From positions 372,001-436,000 of the forward strand of contig CAJNOJ010000020.1 of assembly GCA_905250025.1 (NCBI GenBank): DNA of 64,000 nt, written 5' to 3'. The notes beneath the pieces are model-generated. The model was not told where the DNA came from and searched no databases. It saw nothing but the letters and a program-made list of their open reading frames with translations. The DNA is from Adineta ricciae. Its lineage: Eukaryota; Rotifera; Eurotatoria; Adinetida; Adinetidae. The first letter of the stretch is position 1, and each line of letters starts with the position of its first letter. Shown in pieces: positions 46,271 to 56,923 of the stretch. A program made the translations under genes and the position numbers.

Positions 46271-48161
46271 ATGATTAATGAACGTAGTTCAACACAGTCC
46301 AATACATCATCATCGACTAATATGCCGTACGGATATCCGACAGGTAAGAGTACTCGACATAAGTCGTAGTATGACGCAGAATAGAGCGATTTATTACGTC
46401 ATATTCGAAATATGTATACATCTGCATATTATCGCTTTGATCGGTCATATTGAATCTTTCTTTTCAATGTATGTTTTAGGTCCTTTCGATCTAATGAATA
46501 TCCAGCCGATGCAAAATCCAAGTGATATTTATTCTTACTATCCTCCAAGTCTTTATCAACCATTCAGTGCATTTGATGAACATCAATGGGGGTCAACAGA
46601 AACGTCGACTGGCCTACCACCCAACGGTCCATTACAATTTCATCAGCCTATTTATACACCAACAGGACTGGACATTTCACGGAATCCATTTGATTATGCA
46701 GCTCCACCTCACGCTTATCCTCACTATCACCCTGGTTTTACACCTTCGAACTTTCCAACAGCACCATCAACAAGTACATCCAATTTCGATATCTCATGGA
46801 ATCCTCACAATCTGTCCATACAACAACAAATGCCTCCGATTGGCGGCGGTAGTAGCAATAATAACGACATCAATTCAAATAAGAAATCATCGATTTACGA
46901 TAATTATTCATCGAATTCGGATGGTGTAGGTGATATGCTTGCTCAACATATGAAATCAGTTCATCTTGGCAATAATGATTCACAGAATTATAACAATGGT
47001 ACAAACGATCGTACACAAAATATTAATCTTCTGTCATCGAAAGAACAACAGCAACATTACACGTCGAATAACAACGATCTGTCCACAACACGTCCAACGC
47101 AACCATCGGGTCCGAAATCTTACGCATCTGTGGTATCGTCTGATGGTATGAACTCGAACAACAATAAGACAATAACACCGTCGAGTTCAAATTTTCCTCT
47201 TCGTACAACTAACGAACGTGCAGCGAATCCTTCGAATGACTCATTAAATACGCGTACAACTACTCAACAATCACGTCATAATAATACGCCTGGATTCAGT
47301 TCTCGTTATCAACAACAATCATCTGCCAATAGCGGTTTTCTTCAATGGACGAACAATAATTCGGATCGGTCAACAGCCAACAACAACAACCACAAACGAC
47401 AAAATCTTTCTTCAACTCGGACAATGAATGGAAATCAAGAACCAGTCAGAAATGATCAACGATACAATCCTCAAGATTTCAATCTAAATTCAAAGGGCGC
47501 TCGTTTCTTTGTGATTAAATCCGTACGTTCTTCGAAATCAAACATCTTTCATTCTCTTCATGCTGCTCTTTTCATTTAGTATTCCGAAGATGATGTACAT
47601 CGTTCTATTAAATATAACATTTGGTGTTCAACTGAACATGGAAATAAACGACTAGATAATGCATTTCGTGAGCGTGAAGGCAAAGGTCCAATTTATTTAT
47701 TTTTCTCCGTTAACGCTTCTGGTCATTTTTGTGGAATGGCCGAAATGATGTCACCTGTCGATTACGAGCATCAAACCGATGTTTGGCACATGTCAAATAA
47801 ATGGCAAGGCAAATTTGAAGTTAAATGGATCTATGTCAAAGATGTTCCCAATCAACAATTTCGAAATATTCGCTTAGAAAATAATGAAAATAAACCGGTG
47901 ACCAATTCTCGAGACACACAAGAAATTCCCTATGAAAAAGGCAAATTGATGTTGAAAACTCTACACATGTACCGTCATAAAACATCTATTTTTGATGATT
48001 TTCAATACTACGAATCAAAACAAGCCGAAGAGACGGTAACAAAGCAACCTTCGAATAATGAAGTCAATCCTAGCCATCAACAAAGTAACCGACGAACTTT
48101 GTTATCCAATCGAACAGCTCAACGAGAACACCAAGAAAATGAACATAATAACGATGAATAA
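46271..48161 (+). CDS. YTHDF: YTH-domain m6A reader, YTHDF family
   Basis: Cytoplasmic reader of N6-methyladenosine in mRNA. Exons: 46271-46343, 46480-47522, 47580-48161, total 565 aa. Residues 1-350 are disordered and rich in Asn, Ser, Gln, Pro and Tyr, as in YTHDF proteins (low-complexity, phase-separating). The YTH domain covers about 360-505: [10 protein letters not shown], then [58 protein letters not shown]. Aromatic-cage tryptophans are W387, W441 and W447; the spacing 387-441 equals that in human YTHDF1, while the loop between the last two is one residue longer. PVDYEH and IYVKDVPN also match. The first intron is 136 nt, long for this window. The C-terminal 60 residues are polar and Gln/Asn-rich. 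Confidence 0.95.
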
Positions 48162-48740
48162 TACACATACGCACACGCGCGCGCAGCAGATTCGTTGTTT
48201 TCTTCTCTCTCTATATATACGTATATGTTCGTGAGCTTTCTAGTAGACATTCATCATTCTGCCATACAACATATGTGTGCGTATCGTTAGGTCTAAGGTT
48301 CATTGCTTTCGTTCTTACAACAGCAGCCTGTTGTTCTTACTTTTCCTAATTATTGTTTTCAACATCTCATAGACATATTCTTTACTTGTTTAGATCTCTT
48401 CGTCCTAAACAGTTTCTTTTTCTTGCTGTTGTACTCATTCTACTTGCATGTGTGAACATTATCTTAAACGTTGTCATTCGATTGCATACATTTCGTTGTT
48501 TGTTGTTTTCTTCATCTTCTTCTTTTTTACATGAGATTTTTTCTTGTATGCTTGTTGTTGTGCATTGTTTGGATTTGCAAGAGTTGTTCAAGAAAAGCCA
48601 AAAGAAAAAAAAACATCACACGTATACGCCGTGAACTTCACTTGAATAGATTTTTTTAATGAATAATTGACAGAAAACCAAAAAGGGTTATACATAGATA
48701 TTTGATTACACCGAACAAAAAAAAGAAAGAAAACATATGC
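48162..48740. other. Convergent 3' flanks
   Basis: 3' UTR of YTHDF and of LRRC58, with T-rich stretches and a short CG-rich (cgcgcgcgc) patch near 48177. No gene seen. Confidence 0.5.
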
Positions 48741-50047
48741 TCAACCAAGTAGTACCTTTTTAAATTTACTACTCATATCATCGGAAGGATTTGTTCTCGC
48801 TTGACATGTGCTGCCAGATGTTGATGACGTACAAGCAGGCGAACAGAGAAATTGGAGTAATGGTAAATAGAATTTACCACAGAAGTCAACAAATTTGATG
48901 TTCTTGTGACAACTTTCGAAGTAGACGCCTATACAGAAAGAAAAAAAAACACAAAGTACATGGTTATGTAGCACAAGATAGTCTTCAGGTTACCTTGACA
49001 TTTCGGATTTAAACATGATTTTGCTGAGTTCAAATATTCTATCAGACATTTGGGCATTGATTTGTTATCGTAATCTACTCGATGAAGTTTGATCGTTCGA
49101 GCAGTTAATTCTTTCAATGTGGGAACATTGTATGTCAAATCGCGAACAAATCGGACAACTAATGGATTATTTCTTAAACTTAATTCTTGTAGATCAAGTC
49201 GAATGATATCAGACGGTAGTGCACTAAACTGATTATTGTGCAATGAAAGTGATTTCAATCTAGTTAAATCTACGAACAAACATAGAAAATGATTTGCAAG
49301 CGTTTCTATCCGTTGATCTACTTACGAGAGATTGATGATGGCAATGTTCGCAAGCGATTATCACACAAATTCAAAACAACTAACGATCGCAGTGCTCCGA
49401 TTGAATCGGGGATATTTGCGATTTGGTTCCCACCCAGATAGAGAATTTCAATTCTAAAGAATTCAAATAAAAACTTCTTCTTCAGAAACGGAAGTTTTCA
49501 CTTCGTCAATGTCTGAAACAGATCAGGCAGATGAGTTATTCGGTTCGAACCGAGATAGAGTTCTTTCAAATTGCCCATTTGAAATAGTTGGTATGGAAAT
49601 TGTTTGAAACGATTTCCACCGAGATTGAGAACTTCCAATTTTTGTAACCGATGAAATTCTTTGGGCAAAGAAAAGTCATCCAATGAGTTGTTTTTCAGGT
49701 ACAAATTTTTCAGATTGGTCAGATAACTGATTTCATGCGGTAGTTGCACTAGTTGATTATCCGATAGTTCGAGGGTGAGCAGCGATTGGAACTTTTCAAT
49801 ATCACTCGATAAGGCGAATAGTAGATTCGAATTTAATTGAAAGATTTTCACGCGAGCTGGATTAGTTACACTTGCCAACAGTTTTCCGCTATCACTTTCA
49901 GGTAAATTCTGATGAGAGTAATCAAGAGTGTCTCTACAAATGAAATTAGTCGATAAAAATAAGTTGTTTTCATGGTGCGACACCTTACTCGAACTCATCA
50001 TCATCATCGAATTCGAACTCATCTTCGCAAACTGATGCTGTGGCCAT
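48741..50047 (-). CDS. LRRC58: Leucine-rich repeat protein LRRC58
   Basis: Exons: 50047-49989, 49933-49502, 49453-49326, 49269-48994, 48928-48741, total 360 aa (human 371). An acidic start (MATASVCEDEFEFDDDDEFE) leads into about eight or nine LRRs (LxxLxLxxNxLxxLP: LELSDNQLVQLP, LNLGGNRFKQFP, LYLGSNRITHLP, LNLCDNRLRTLP and others). The C-terminal cap is diagnostic: LTARTIKLHRVDY, CLNPKCQ joined to GVYFESC, then FVDFCGKFYLPLLQFLC, and the very end KKVLLG as in vertebrate LRRC58. In vertebrates this protein acts as a ubiquitin-ligase adaptor; here the function is by orthology only. The start chosen uses donor GTAAGG at 49988; a possible AG acceptor lies 22 nt before the ATG. Confidence 0.92.
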
Positions 50048-51192
50048 TTTGTAGTTTCTTTGTGTGTATCTGCAATAAAGAATATCATTTACCACGACAC
50101 ACATGTGACAAGGAGAAAAAAAGAGAAAAGGGCTTGACTAGTGGCAAAGACGCCAAGGACATCGATATGTCGCGAAGAAAAAACAACGATACGTTTTCGT
50201 TTTTTATATGAAAGTGTCCCTGATGACGCGAAGCTTCTTTTTTGTTCTTTCGAAGCGCAGAGAAAGAATAAAATCAGATATGTTGCACGTATAAATATAC
50301 GCAAGTGCATTCGTTGATTATTTTGCAATAGAGATGGTGCTAGCAAAGAAAAAAAAATGCCGAGTCATATGCCATGGTGATAGGATAAGCGCTTCGTGCA
50401 TTCGACCTTTCTTTTCTTTACAAATCACATGAGATATGAGTTTACCTAGGAAAGGAAAAAGCTATCAACACTTTGATCATACATTCGACGAATGAAATTC
50501 GATGATGACACAACGGGTTATGTCTTCTCGATAGAATATATAAGAATACGTTGGGTCAAAGTATAAAACAAGCTTTTCTTATAAGACGAAATGTGAAAGA
50601 AAAGAACAAAAAATGATGTATGCAAACATCTATGGATTCGTAACCGGTTTTTGTTCTTTTTATATCCAGTTTGTTGTATGGTTAATCGCGCGAGCATACG
50701 AATGATGCCAATCGTTTACTGTTTGATGAAATAAAAGAAGTCTTATTTTCTGGCAAATTCATCGTCAACTACCTGCTACTCGATGTACTGACGGAGTGAA
50801 TAAAAAAAGAAAGTTACGATCGTAATTTCGTTCTCTTGCATCAGTTTTTATCCGCCTTTTGTTCTGTTAGAAATTCAACAACATCATATGTTCGATAATG
50901 GTTTTTATCGAGCATGCTCCGCCTTGAAATGACTAATGCATGTTCGGTACAAAAAAGAGAAAGTACGACGGTAAAATACGACTGCAGAACATAATACATT
51001 AATAACAGATTGTCTAATTTCACGGAAAAACGTTTTCCTTTCGCCATCTCGAGAAAAGATGAAAGTAGGTCTGTCTGCAGTTATTATGTTCCTTTGATCA
51101 ACACATTAGTTAACGTCAGATTCGATTTGAATGTCTGATCTCCGTCGTTTTATTCATGTAAGGAGAAACAAAACGTTTGGTAGATCGTTGAG
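50048..51192. other. Intergenic, no clear gene
   Basis: Upstream of LRRC58. A 68-codon minus-strand frame at 50841-51047 starts MAKGKRF and has a hydrophobic middle; it has no motif and is not annotated as a gene. Confidence 0.4.
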
Positions 51193-51945
51193 TTAAACAA
51201 ATGATTCTTTATCAAATGCACGCCGGTTCAAAGCATCGAGGACGTCTTGAACGCTAGGATAATAGTACAATCGATTGGTTGCCGAGCTTTTTGCCAACTG
51301 ATCGGCTGTTACCGAACGAGGTAATGTATAAGACCGAATAGTCGAATCGATTTCCATCGGTTTGATATTAATCGCCGAGTTGCGTTTTGTCGAACACCTC
51401 TTCGAACAATTATTATCAACTGGTGTCGGCTGTTGAATCGGATGCGAATTAGTTGTCGAAGTTTTCGAACTATGATCAATCGGTTCAAAATAGTAATTTT
51501 GATTTTCCAAAATCGGACTTGGATTTTCGTATATGATTCGATTATTGTTGTTTTTGGTATTCATCAGTTGGTAAATGCTCATAGTCTCTTCATAAGGAGA
51601 TGAATTTGTTTCTAGAAAGAAAAAAAAAAGCCGAAAATAACTTCGATTGATGAAATATGCTCACAATCTTTTTAATCTATGATGAATACTGTTGATTCCC
51701 TTTTTTTCTCTCTCCCTTTTTCTCGCGCGCGCTCGGTTTTTATATCTCTCCAGAGGCATAACATGCCAAAAGGAAAATATATATAAAAAATTGAATCGCA
51801 GATGCCGAGAGCAAGGACTTTTTTGTTTCTCATCTTCTTCTTCTTCTCCTTCTTCTTCTCCTTCACTCTTTCTGCTAGCTTAATGATATAGGAAAGGAAA
51901 ATACCTACCGGCATTAATAAACCTAGTTTTATTAGCATTCAGCAT
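51193..51945 (-). CDS. Hypothetical protein with C-terminal ESFV, 151 aa
   Basis: Two-exon model: 51945-51909 and 51611-51193, joined across a 297-nt intron with GT/AG ends and correct phase. The product is polar and disordered in its first 110 residues (Asn/Ser/Pro), then has a likely helix, SVQDVLDALNRRAFDKESFV. The last residues S-F-V fit a class I PDZ ligand (S/T-x-V). Further 5' exons cannot be excluded, and the first exon is weakly supported. The family is not recognised. It could be the C-terminal part of a larger adaptor or receptor. Confidence 0.45.
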
Positions 51946-52812
51946 TGTGATGCCGAGGAGTATGCAATCTATTGAACGAAATGTTGTTTAACCTAGCAAA
52001 GAGAAAAGGACGTGTGAATGCTGTTCGACTGACGTGTTGATTTCTTTATCTGACAACAACAGTTCTCCTTCTAACTGATACGTCCTTCGTTGCTTCCTTA
52101 TACGGAAAATATTCAATTATTTTCCATACGGACACCCTCGATAAGACTATTCGTTCCGTGAAACAATCAAGCGAACAACAATGATAATTTTTACTGATGG
52201 AAAAAAAAGATGTTTGTGATACTCTCGTCTTATTGTTTTCTAATAAATAAGACAGTTCTTTACTTCATTAGAGATCCGTATCATCGAAGCGAACATCCTA
52301 TCTGTATAGAGAAGAATATTCCAAATGGTAAGGTAGTTAGACTCATCGAAATCATCATTTACACATTATTAATCCTCGTTTAAATCATACGTGATGATGA
52401 ACGAGAAGAGAAACGATAGTTAAAAATAACTTACTAGAATCGATAGGATGTCTTCGTCTCTCTACATTATTATCAAATGATAAATATGCAAACTGTATCT
52501 GGATGAATCTAGGGGATAGAATTTTGCCGTTGGCTAGAAGCGGTCTCTATATCGTGCCATTGACATTTACACTATGTACCCTTCACCTCAGAATACATTT
52601 ATTTGACAGATCTTGTTGATCAATTTCAAATGAAGAAAAACTGGTCGCGACAAGGAAGAGAACGGAGTTATTCTCATTTATTCTATATGCTTACATCATT
52701 TTTCAACACAGAATGAACATGCACTTGACAAAAAAAGAAAAACCATCTTTCATTATGTTCATTGTTTACTGAAAGAACACGAGAAAATGACTTTCGTTTT
52801 GTTTTTCGATAT
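51946..52812. other. Intergenic, no gene recognised
   Basis: 3' flank of the MyoD gene and 5' flank of the hypothetical gene, both minus strand. No coding signal. Confidence 0.5.
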
Positions 52813-54132
52813 TCAACAACATTGATTCAATAGGGTGTTATTTGATGAATTAACTAATTTATTCGGATCGATACTTTCGACGATCATCGATAAACAATCC
52901 AGACTTGACACTGCCGATATGGACGATGAACGTTGCGCTAATACCATCTCAGTATAATCTAAAAATAGAATAGAAAGAAGGCACAAAGAAAATCAATGAT
53001 TGACTCGCATGATAATCATAACAATCGTGTATATAGATGAGTAAGTCGAATGCTAATGATACTATCTTCGTCTTAATTCAATGAAAAAAGATGGATACAT
53101 AGCATGTGTTGTTAAAACATCAAATAAATACATGTACACATTATCAATATGCTATTTAGCACATTTGATAAGAGAAAAAAAAGGGGAGAACTTCTCATTT
53201 ACTTACTGTTGATACTTTCTATTGTTCCATAGGTTGTCGGCGTTGTTGAATTACTGTTGAAATCGGTTGTTGTTGTGTATTTTTCATTGTAATTCACGGT
53301 TGATGATCGTGCCGTTGATGACTAGAATAAATAGATGTTAGAGTGGAATGCAATTCCAAAGGAAGTTTACTTCAGTTGCATTTGCCTTTTGTTCATCTAA
53401 TTCATGCCGAAATGCCTTGAAACTTATACCTGATGATCGGAGCAGATCTTCTAGGTTTTCTATGTAATCAATTGCATTACGTAAGATTTCCACTTTGGGT
53501 AATCGTTGGGTGGGATTTGAGCATGTTCGTCGTTTTAATATATCAAATGCTTCATTGACTTTTCGCAAACGCCGTCGTTCGCGTATTGTTGCTGCTTTTC
53601 GTCGATCAACAGTCACCGTTTTACGTTTACATGTCTTGCACGCCCATAACAGACAACGATGCGTCCCATCGCACGAGCCTGTGTCAGTGTAGGACCGTGT
53701 GTTCGAATCAGTTTTCGTCGTCATTGTTGTTAATGTCGAGTTTGTTTGTTCGTCACCTGAGTGAGTCGATGGTGATGGAGATTCATTGGGTGATGTCGAT
53801 GCAAGAGTGTTTTGTAATGGTAGTGATGTATACATATGATTGAGAGACTTTTCCGGATTGAATTCAGCGTTCGTTGTTGGATAAGATGAATTGACTGGTT
53901 GAAGAGATGAGTAATGTGGTAAAAATGAAGAAGAATCGTATTCATAAGGCAGTGGAGGATAGAATTGTGATGAATACGTTGCTGGAAATTGAACATATTG
54001 ATCATCTAATTGAAGCGGCGTATTATTCGGATGGTAATACGAGCCGTATGGTGCAACAACAGTAGGTATGGATGATGTTACTACTGAACTATCACAATAC
54101 GCTTGTTGACAACTGCGAAAATCTGTCATCAT
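52813..54132 (-). CDS. MYOD: Myogenic regulatory factor, MyoD family
   Basis: Muscle-determining bHLH transcription factor that binds E-boxes with E-proteins. Exons: 54132-53371, 53321-53207, 52958-52813, total 340 aa. The Cys/His-Trp segment [15 protein letters not shown] (158-172) precedes the basic region [15 protein letters not shown] (177-191) and the [12 protein letters not shown]...[22 protein letters not shown] (to about 231). The myogenic code residues Ala181, Thr182 and Lys191 are kept; Arg190 replaces the usual Ser before Lys. The last exon carries the helix III activation motif [13 protein letters not shown] near residue 310, diagnostic for MRFs. The N-terminal 155 residues are Tyr/Ser/Pro-rich and disordered. 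The second intron is 248 nt, long for this genome. Confidence 0.93.
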
Positions 54133-55116
54133 GGTGAGTCTCTTCGTCTTTCAAATCTGTACTACAAGATAGTCTAGATGAAATGTAAGGTTATGATTGG
54201 ATTTCATAATGATGTGATGCGCATGTACATTTGCAACTTACGTTTCTTCTTCTTCTTCTTCTCTCTTAGTATCGTTTACTTCTATCTGGTTGGTTGATTG
54301 AAGTCGTGCTTGATGAGAGGATCGAATAGCAATTAAGAATCATTTCTTTTCTTTCTCCTCTTCTCTCTATTTCTGTACTATTGATGATGTACAAGTAGAC
54401 TGGTAACAGAAAAAGAAGCCGAGCAGAGATAACAGTTTAGATTGTAAACGACTTATCAAGTGAAAATATGTAATAACATCTTGCAGTCGTTTCTCTCATC
54501 GAAACGTCGAAATTGAAAAAGACCAATAATTTCAAAGCCAATCGATCAGGAAAGAACAGGTGCAAAAGTAATGATCACGTCTGACTACTGTTTGTAAGAG
54601 CCAAGAATGACATACGTATATCCAGATGTATAAACGACGTAAAGACAAGAAGAAAACGTACTTAAAGGCAATTAAATGTTTTCTGCTTTATTCCCATGAT
54701 GAAGAATCTATCAATGATGCTCGTCTTTGTTAATTGATTTAAAGATAATATTCCACTGAGATTGATATTGATGTGTAAAAAGAACAAAGCAAATTAGCAT
54801 CTTGCATGCAATCATAGTTAAAAGAATTCTTTTTTCGAAATGTTAAACAAACATCGGTACGTAAATAAGTTTCTATTGACAGTAAATCACTTAGGAGAAT
54901 TGGGATTTGTGCAAGATTACGACCAAAACATCATTTCTGAATATACTCCTCTCATGATATAGATCGAGAAGGAATACGAATCAGCTCATTAGTTCTGCTA
55001 GTTGATATCAAATATCTTTTGTTTGAACTCACGGCGATATCAAGATTTCAATTTTACTGAGAATAAAAGTACGATATAAGAAAATGTCATAAATATAAGA
55101 ATGTTTTGAACAGCAG
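54133..55116. promoter_or_regulatory. Upstream region of MyoD
   Basis: About 1 kb without coding signal between MyoD (start at 54132, minus strand) and the 3' end of the cytochrome b561 gene. Contains a TTC microsatellite near 54243-54262. Candidate promoter and enhancer DNA; no specific motif claimed. Confidence 0.35.
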
Positions 55117-56087
55117 TTATTCACTCATCAGAGGTTGATTTTCGGAAGCATCCGTATGATCGGGTGGCCGTTGAAATCCAGGATTTGAGACAAGATAGAG
55201 AACGAGAGCAGCAAAGATGAGTACACATATTCCAAACAAGTTCAAGATATTGCGTTGAGTACGCATGTTTTTATCGAAAGAGTAGTTTTTACTAAAAAAC
55301 TCGAAGATCATACGAAAACACCAATACAATGACGTCACTTACAATATTCCTTCTTCAGCTGTGCCCATCAGAACTGATACGACTGCTAAAATGAAAATCA
55401 GCTTTCCCCACAATTTATGACTAAATATCAGTGATGAACAATGTTGAAATGTTACAATAAACATGTCATCTTACCTGGGCAGATAAGCAACACGAATTTT
55501 TTCACTCAATCTAGGAAAAAGAAAAGCAACAAAGCCGCACACCCATTGTAAACCAAAAAGAACAACAGTAGCAAGTCCAACCCATGAGTGAAGAGAGTCG
55601 AGATCCTCCTGTGGAGGTTTAGCCTTACTATGACTATCAAAAACGGCCTTCAAACCAATGGAGGATAAGATTAATGAAGCGGCTAATAGCACTGCGTGGA
55701 GAATTTTGATCCAAATCTTTGTCACATTAGGAAACACACGATAAACCAAAATAGCTTCGAGGAGAGATCGGTGGATTATTTAAATCGAAATTTCATCGAT
55801 TAAACTCACCATCACCGTAGAAAAGAATCATGCCAAGGACCATAAGCAATGGATGATAATTGAATAATTTATCGAGGTTCGACTAAACCTCAAAGGAAGG
55901 ATTTCAAGTATTAAAACCGATCGGACAAACTTACGCCCCAGCCGAAACCACCAGCATATTGTCCGAGCAGAACGCCAATCAAAATAACAGCAGTGACTCC
56001 AAAAATTTGTGCGCATATCGCAATAAAGTAATACCATCGGATTGATGCGCGGGTTGAGCCAATTTCATCAAAATTACCTTTACCCAT
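55117..56087 (-). CDS. Cytochrome b561 family ferric/ascorbate reductase
   Basis: Six-helix di-haem membrane protein that moves electrons from cytosolic ascorbate across vesicle or plasma membranes. Exons: 56087-55935, 55882-55810, 55754-55475, 55420-55343, 55291-55117, total 252 aa. Helices are visible in order, starting WYYFIAICAQIFGVTAVILI. The four haem-ligand histidines sit in family contexts: NYHPLLMVLGM, KILHAVLLAAS, SLHSWVGLATV and SHKLWGKL. FYGDAILVYRVFP is the classic b561 block. The tail is cytosolic with a possible acidic sorting end (ENQPLMSE). The family includes CYB561, CYBRD1 and the lysosomal CYB561A3; I cannot tell which one is orthologous. Confidence 0.93.
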
Positions 56088-56923
56088 TATTCAAAGAAAT
56101 CGATCTAATTCACGAAACGATGATTTGAAAGGAAAATATATTTTATAACCCAATCGTTACAAACCACGTGACCAGAAAAAAGCGAAATGTAAATAAACGT
56201 TAAATGAAGCGGAACTATGTAGTGCAAGGTACTATTTGTATGAAAATATCTGCAGCAAAATATATTTTGTCACAGGTGAGGTGAGTTAACATTCTGTTCA
56301 CTCATACGGTACTCGTCTCATTGTAATCCGAGACGATTGGTTCCGTGCCAATCAATATATATTCGTTTCTTGCAAACATGAACTAGAACGAATATCAGAA
56401 GAAACGATCGTACGGGTTTGAGCTAGCACGAGAATTAAAGGCATCTTTCTTATTTTTTAAATACAAATGTCAGCACGCCCAATATTACCGATGAAAAGAC
56501 ACCTGTCCTTCGTACTCGATATTCTCGGTGTCTATTGTATTGCTTTGATCAAATAAGGCGTTCTCTACACAAACAAGACGACTCTGCACTAACGCAAAAG
56601 ATGATTTACTCCAGATTTAATCGCGGTAGAGAATTTCCAATGTACTGTTCTCAATGTTTCTGATGAATAACAGACGAGAGAAATGTTTATGCGTACACGC
56701 CTATAAAACTTGCCTGGGTCAGAAATGTTTTCAATGAAATTTCAAGCTAATAAGAAAAAATCAGCGCACGCAAACAGATGATAACTAATAGGGTGAAAAG
56801 CAAGTAGGAAGAAAAACATTTTTTTCTGCGAGAAAAGGCACTGATAGATGTGGCAGAACCGAGAAAAATGCGCACAATTCATTTACCTGCGTGTTTCAAC
56901 ATCGCAGTAACGACAGCAAATTT
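56088..56923. promoter_or_regulatory. Divergent intergenic region
   Basis: About 0.8 kb between cytochrome b561 (minus) and the J/ANK gene (plus). An AG acceptor lies 17 nt before the b561 ATG. Nothing else recognised. Confidence 0.4.

Noticed and set aside
46522..47208. His/Ile-rich and other frames overlapping YTHDF
   Set aside because: Shadows of the low-complexity YTHDF exon.
51672..51938. Lys/Glu-rich minus-strand frame
   Set aside because: Lies within the 297-nt intron of the hypothetical gene and reflects a CTT-rich tract.
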